From Planomicrobium soli (lineage in GTDB: Bacteria; Bacillota; Bacilli; Bacillales_A; Planococcaceae), in NCBI RefSeq assembly GCF_003014655.1, contig NZ_PYAT01000021.1, positions 1-41,280 of the forward strand: a stretch of 41,280 bases of DNA. The letters are read 5' to 3'. The notes beneath the pieces are model-generated. The model did not search any database and had not been told where the DNA came from. It worked only from the letters and a program-made list of their open reading frames with translations. Within the stretch, counting starts at the first letter, position 1. Each line of letters opens with the position of its first letter. Of this stretch, positions 39,665 through 41,280 are shown one piece after another. A program made the position numbers and the translations under genes.

Positions 39665-39853
39665 CTAATTATCCATTTTAACGCCTTTAAATTTAACAAT
39701 TTGCTTTACAGGAATCGGTTTGCCATCAATTTCTTCAAATACCGGTTCTTCTTTGCGGCCCATAGCCATATAGCCTTGCTCTCTCATGCGTTCTAGACAA
39801 TTGTCCAAAGTTTCATTTTCCTCAACCTCAAACCAAACTGTTTTTTTGCTCAT
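39665..39853 (-). CDS. yebG: NETI-motif protein, YebG family
   Basis: This 62-residue small protein is of the NETI-motif family. The motif appears as [14 protein letters not shown], with Leu in place of Ile, followed by [18 protein letters not shown] 39853 overlaps the yebE stop as ATGA and is preferred over an upstream in-frame start at 39889, which lies inside yebE. In B. subtilis the same gene stands just before purE. Its function is unknown to me. No terminator is visible between it and the pur control region. Confidence 0.87.
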   Translation of the reverse strand: MSKKTVWFEVEENETLDNCLERMREQGYMAMGRKEEPVFEEIDGKPIPVKQIVKFKGVKMDN

Positions 39854-40392
39854 TTGAACAAGTTTCCTCTCCGGACAGTTTTTACCCAAAAGCCCCCATG
39901 AATCGTTTTCGGTTCATAAGTAATAATAAAAGCTTTCGGATCAATTTCTTGGATAGTTCTATATAGCGCCAGTTCCATTTTGCGAGGAGTCAGAATTTGC
40001 ATTGATTGACGATCGCCATCTCTTCCATTTGCAGTCCAATCTGTCACACCATATCCTTTTTCTCTCAATTCACGTGGCAGCTTTTCCCCTGCTTCGCTCG
40101 TAATTACATTTACAGTAATATACCCTAAAGCCATTTTTTCTTCTATTTTCGAACCAACAATGACCCCTGTACCAAAACCAATGGCATAGGCAATCAGATT
40201 CTGAATCTGATCAAGATTATCAAGCACTAGTCCAAGCCCAACTATATATATAATAGTTTCTACTATACTTACACCTGCAGCGATGTATCGATATCCTTTC
40301 AAAGTCAAAATCATGCGTATAGTTAAAAATGCTACATACACAATGTTTATAGTAAAAATAATAAAAATCATTATCCAAGGGTTTATATCCAC
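39850..40392 (-). CDS. yebE: UPF0316 membrane protein YebE (DUF5698/DUF2179)
   Basis: This 180-residue protein has three N-terminal membrane helices (residues about 5-25, 35-55 and 65-80), forming a DUF5698 segment with the signature [18 protein letters not shown] soluble DUF2179 domain follows from about residue 100 ([20 protein letters not shown]). The start is GTG at 40392 with AGAGG 9 bases upstream. It is translationally coupled to yebG. The family has no established function. Confidence 0.9.
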   Translation of the reverse strand: MDINPWIMIFIIFTINIVYVAFLTIRMILTLKGYRYIAAGVSIVETIIYIVGLGLVLDNLDQIQNLIAYAIGFGTGVIVGSKIEEKMALGYITVNVITSEAGEKLPRELREKGYGVTDWTANGRDGDRQSMQILTPRKMELALYRTIQEIDPKAFIITYEPKTIHGGFWVKTVRRGNLFK

Positions 40393-40439
40393 TATTCTTT
40401 TCCTCTTTTCTCTGAATCATTACGTTACATACTAATTTA

Positions 40440-40445
40440 ATTATA
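40440..40445 (-). promoter_or_regulatory. Candidate -10 box of yebE-yebG
   Basis: A perfect minus-strand TATAAT lies about 48 bases before the yebE start. The -35 region is only a T-rich TTTTTA, so the promoter is tentative. Confidence 0.5.
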
Positions 40446-40574
40446 CCGGGAATGCAAGAGCGTAAAAAATATCGTCTTTTCTTTAAATTTATTTTCTATT
40501 AAAGGTATTTAAAGTTCCTACAAAGAATAAGTTTTCATTATAAGATGTAAATAGAGAGCTGAAAGGAGAGGTAT

Positions 40575-41135
40575 GTGTTGAAGCAAGTACTTTTGATTAT
40601 AGACGCCCAGCAAGAATTGATCGATGGCAATCAAAATGAACCTGGCATATCGGCGAAAGAAAGCTTGCTCGCATGCATTAACAAAGTTATCGAAAAAGCT
40701 GTAGCATCAACCATACCAATTGTATTTATACGTGATTTAGACGTTTCTGAAGGAGAAGGGCCTGGTTTTCAAATTCATTCAGCTATCACGCTGCCTGAAA
40801 ACGCAACAATTTTTGATAAAAAAGCAACAAATGTTTTTTATCAAACACCTCTTCTTGATTTTTTAAAACAGCAAGAAGTTCAACATATTATTATTATGGG
40901 GTGCAAGACCGAGTTTTGCATTGATACTGCCGTTCGCACTGCTACAGTAAACGAATTCGATGTTACTCTAGTCAGTGATGGTCACTCTACGACAACTTCT
41001 ATTATATTGCCGGCGGAAAAAATTATTGCACATCACAACAAAACTTTGCACGGGTTTGATAATATAGATCATTTTTCTTTAGTCCGTGACAGTAAAGAAG
41101 AACTATTCTCCCCTATCCACAATCAATATCGGTGA
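40575..41135 (+). CDS. Isochorismatase-family cysteine hydrolase
   Basis: This 186-residue alpha/beta hydrolase has the catalytic Asp10 (LLIIDAQQEL), Lys82 or Lys83 (IFDKKATNVF) and nucleophile Cys115 (GCKTEFCIDTAVRTA) of the isochorismatase-like family. It may be a nicotinamidase-like or other amidase; the metal-binding residues of nicotinamidases are not obvious, and the substrate is unknown. The start is GTG at 40575 with AAAGGAG upstream; a TTG at 40578 is also possible. It is divergent from yebE and ends in a terminator shared with the 5S rRNA gene. Confidence 0.88.
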   Translation: MLKQVLLIIDAQQELIDGNQNEPGISAKESLLACINKVIEKAVASTIPIVFIRDLDVSEGEGPGFQIHSAITLPENATIFDKKATNVFYQTPLLDFLKQQEVQHIIIMGCKTEFCIDTAVRTATVNEFDVTLVSDGHSTTTSIILPAEKIIAHHNKTLHGFDNIDHFSLVRDSKEELFSPIHNQYR

Positions 41136-41146
41136 TAAAAAAATAA

Positions 41147-41180
41147 AAAAGCCGTTACCGAAATCGGTAACGACTTTTTT
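41147..41180. terminator. Bidirectional terminator between the isochorismatase gene and 5S rRNA
   Basis: AAAAAAGCCGTTACCGA pairs with CGGTAACGACTTTTTT around a three-to-five-base loop, with T-runs on both sides. It serves the plus-strand hydrolase and the minus-strand rRNA gene or operon. Confidence 0.92.
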
Positions 41181-41182
41181 CA

Positions 41183-41280
<98 letters not shown>

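Overview
The window looks like a conserved chromosomal segment of a low-to-moderate GC Firmicute. Protein similarity and gene order point to Planococcaceae (Planococcus/Sporosarcina-like). This assignment is inferred from recalled Bacillus subtilis gene order and family sequences, not from a search. Reading the minus strand from high to low coordinates, the order is yebE-yebG-purEKBCSQLFMNHD-(GNAT)-yerA-yerB-yerC-pcrB-pcrA-ligA-camS(yerH)-gatCAB-(thioredoxin-like)-dgkB(yerQ), then cydABS, rlmCD and dus. Nearly everything is on the minus strand.

Right end (39-41 kb): the 3' part of a 5S rRNA gene (minus strand) enters at the window edge. It shares a back-to-back hairpin terminator with a plus-strand isochorismatase-family hydrolase. 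Next come yebE and yebG, overlapping by ATGA. After them lies a very readable control region for the purine operon: two PurR-type boxes, a TTGACT-17-TATGAT promoter, a guanine-class purine riboswitch starting almost at the predicted transcription start, and an intrinsic terminator in front of purE.

Centre right (26.5-39.3 kb): the complete twelve-gene operon purE-K-B-C-S-Q-L-F-M-N-H-D for PRPP to IMP, tightly packed with many overlaps and closed by a hairpin after purD. A GNAT acetyltransferase follows.

Centre (12-26 kb): yerA (divergent adenine-deaminase-like amidohydrolase), yerB (DUF3048), yerC (TrpR-like), the pcrB-pcrA-ligA-camS group (archaeal-type lipid synthase, helicase, NAD ligase, lipoprotein), and gatCAB for Gln-tRNA(Gln)/Asn-tRNA(Asn) formation. 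A long, highly structured intergenic repeat sits between camS and gatC.

Left (0-12 kb): thioredoxin-like protein, DgkB lipid kinase, cytochrome bd oxidase cydA-cydB with a tiny third gene matching CydS, a 21-bp tandem repeat, rlmCD, dus, a potassium channel, a 50-residue FbpA-like basic protein, an amidase, and a divergent TetR regulator/MFS efflux pair with two copies of a palindromic operator.

No phage, insertion sequence, CRISPR array, defence island or tRNA was seen. The region is mostly housekeeping. The points most worth a second look are the two intergenic repeats, the two small genes (CydS and FbpA-like), the unusual YerA active-site motifs, the TetR operators and the layered pur control region.
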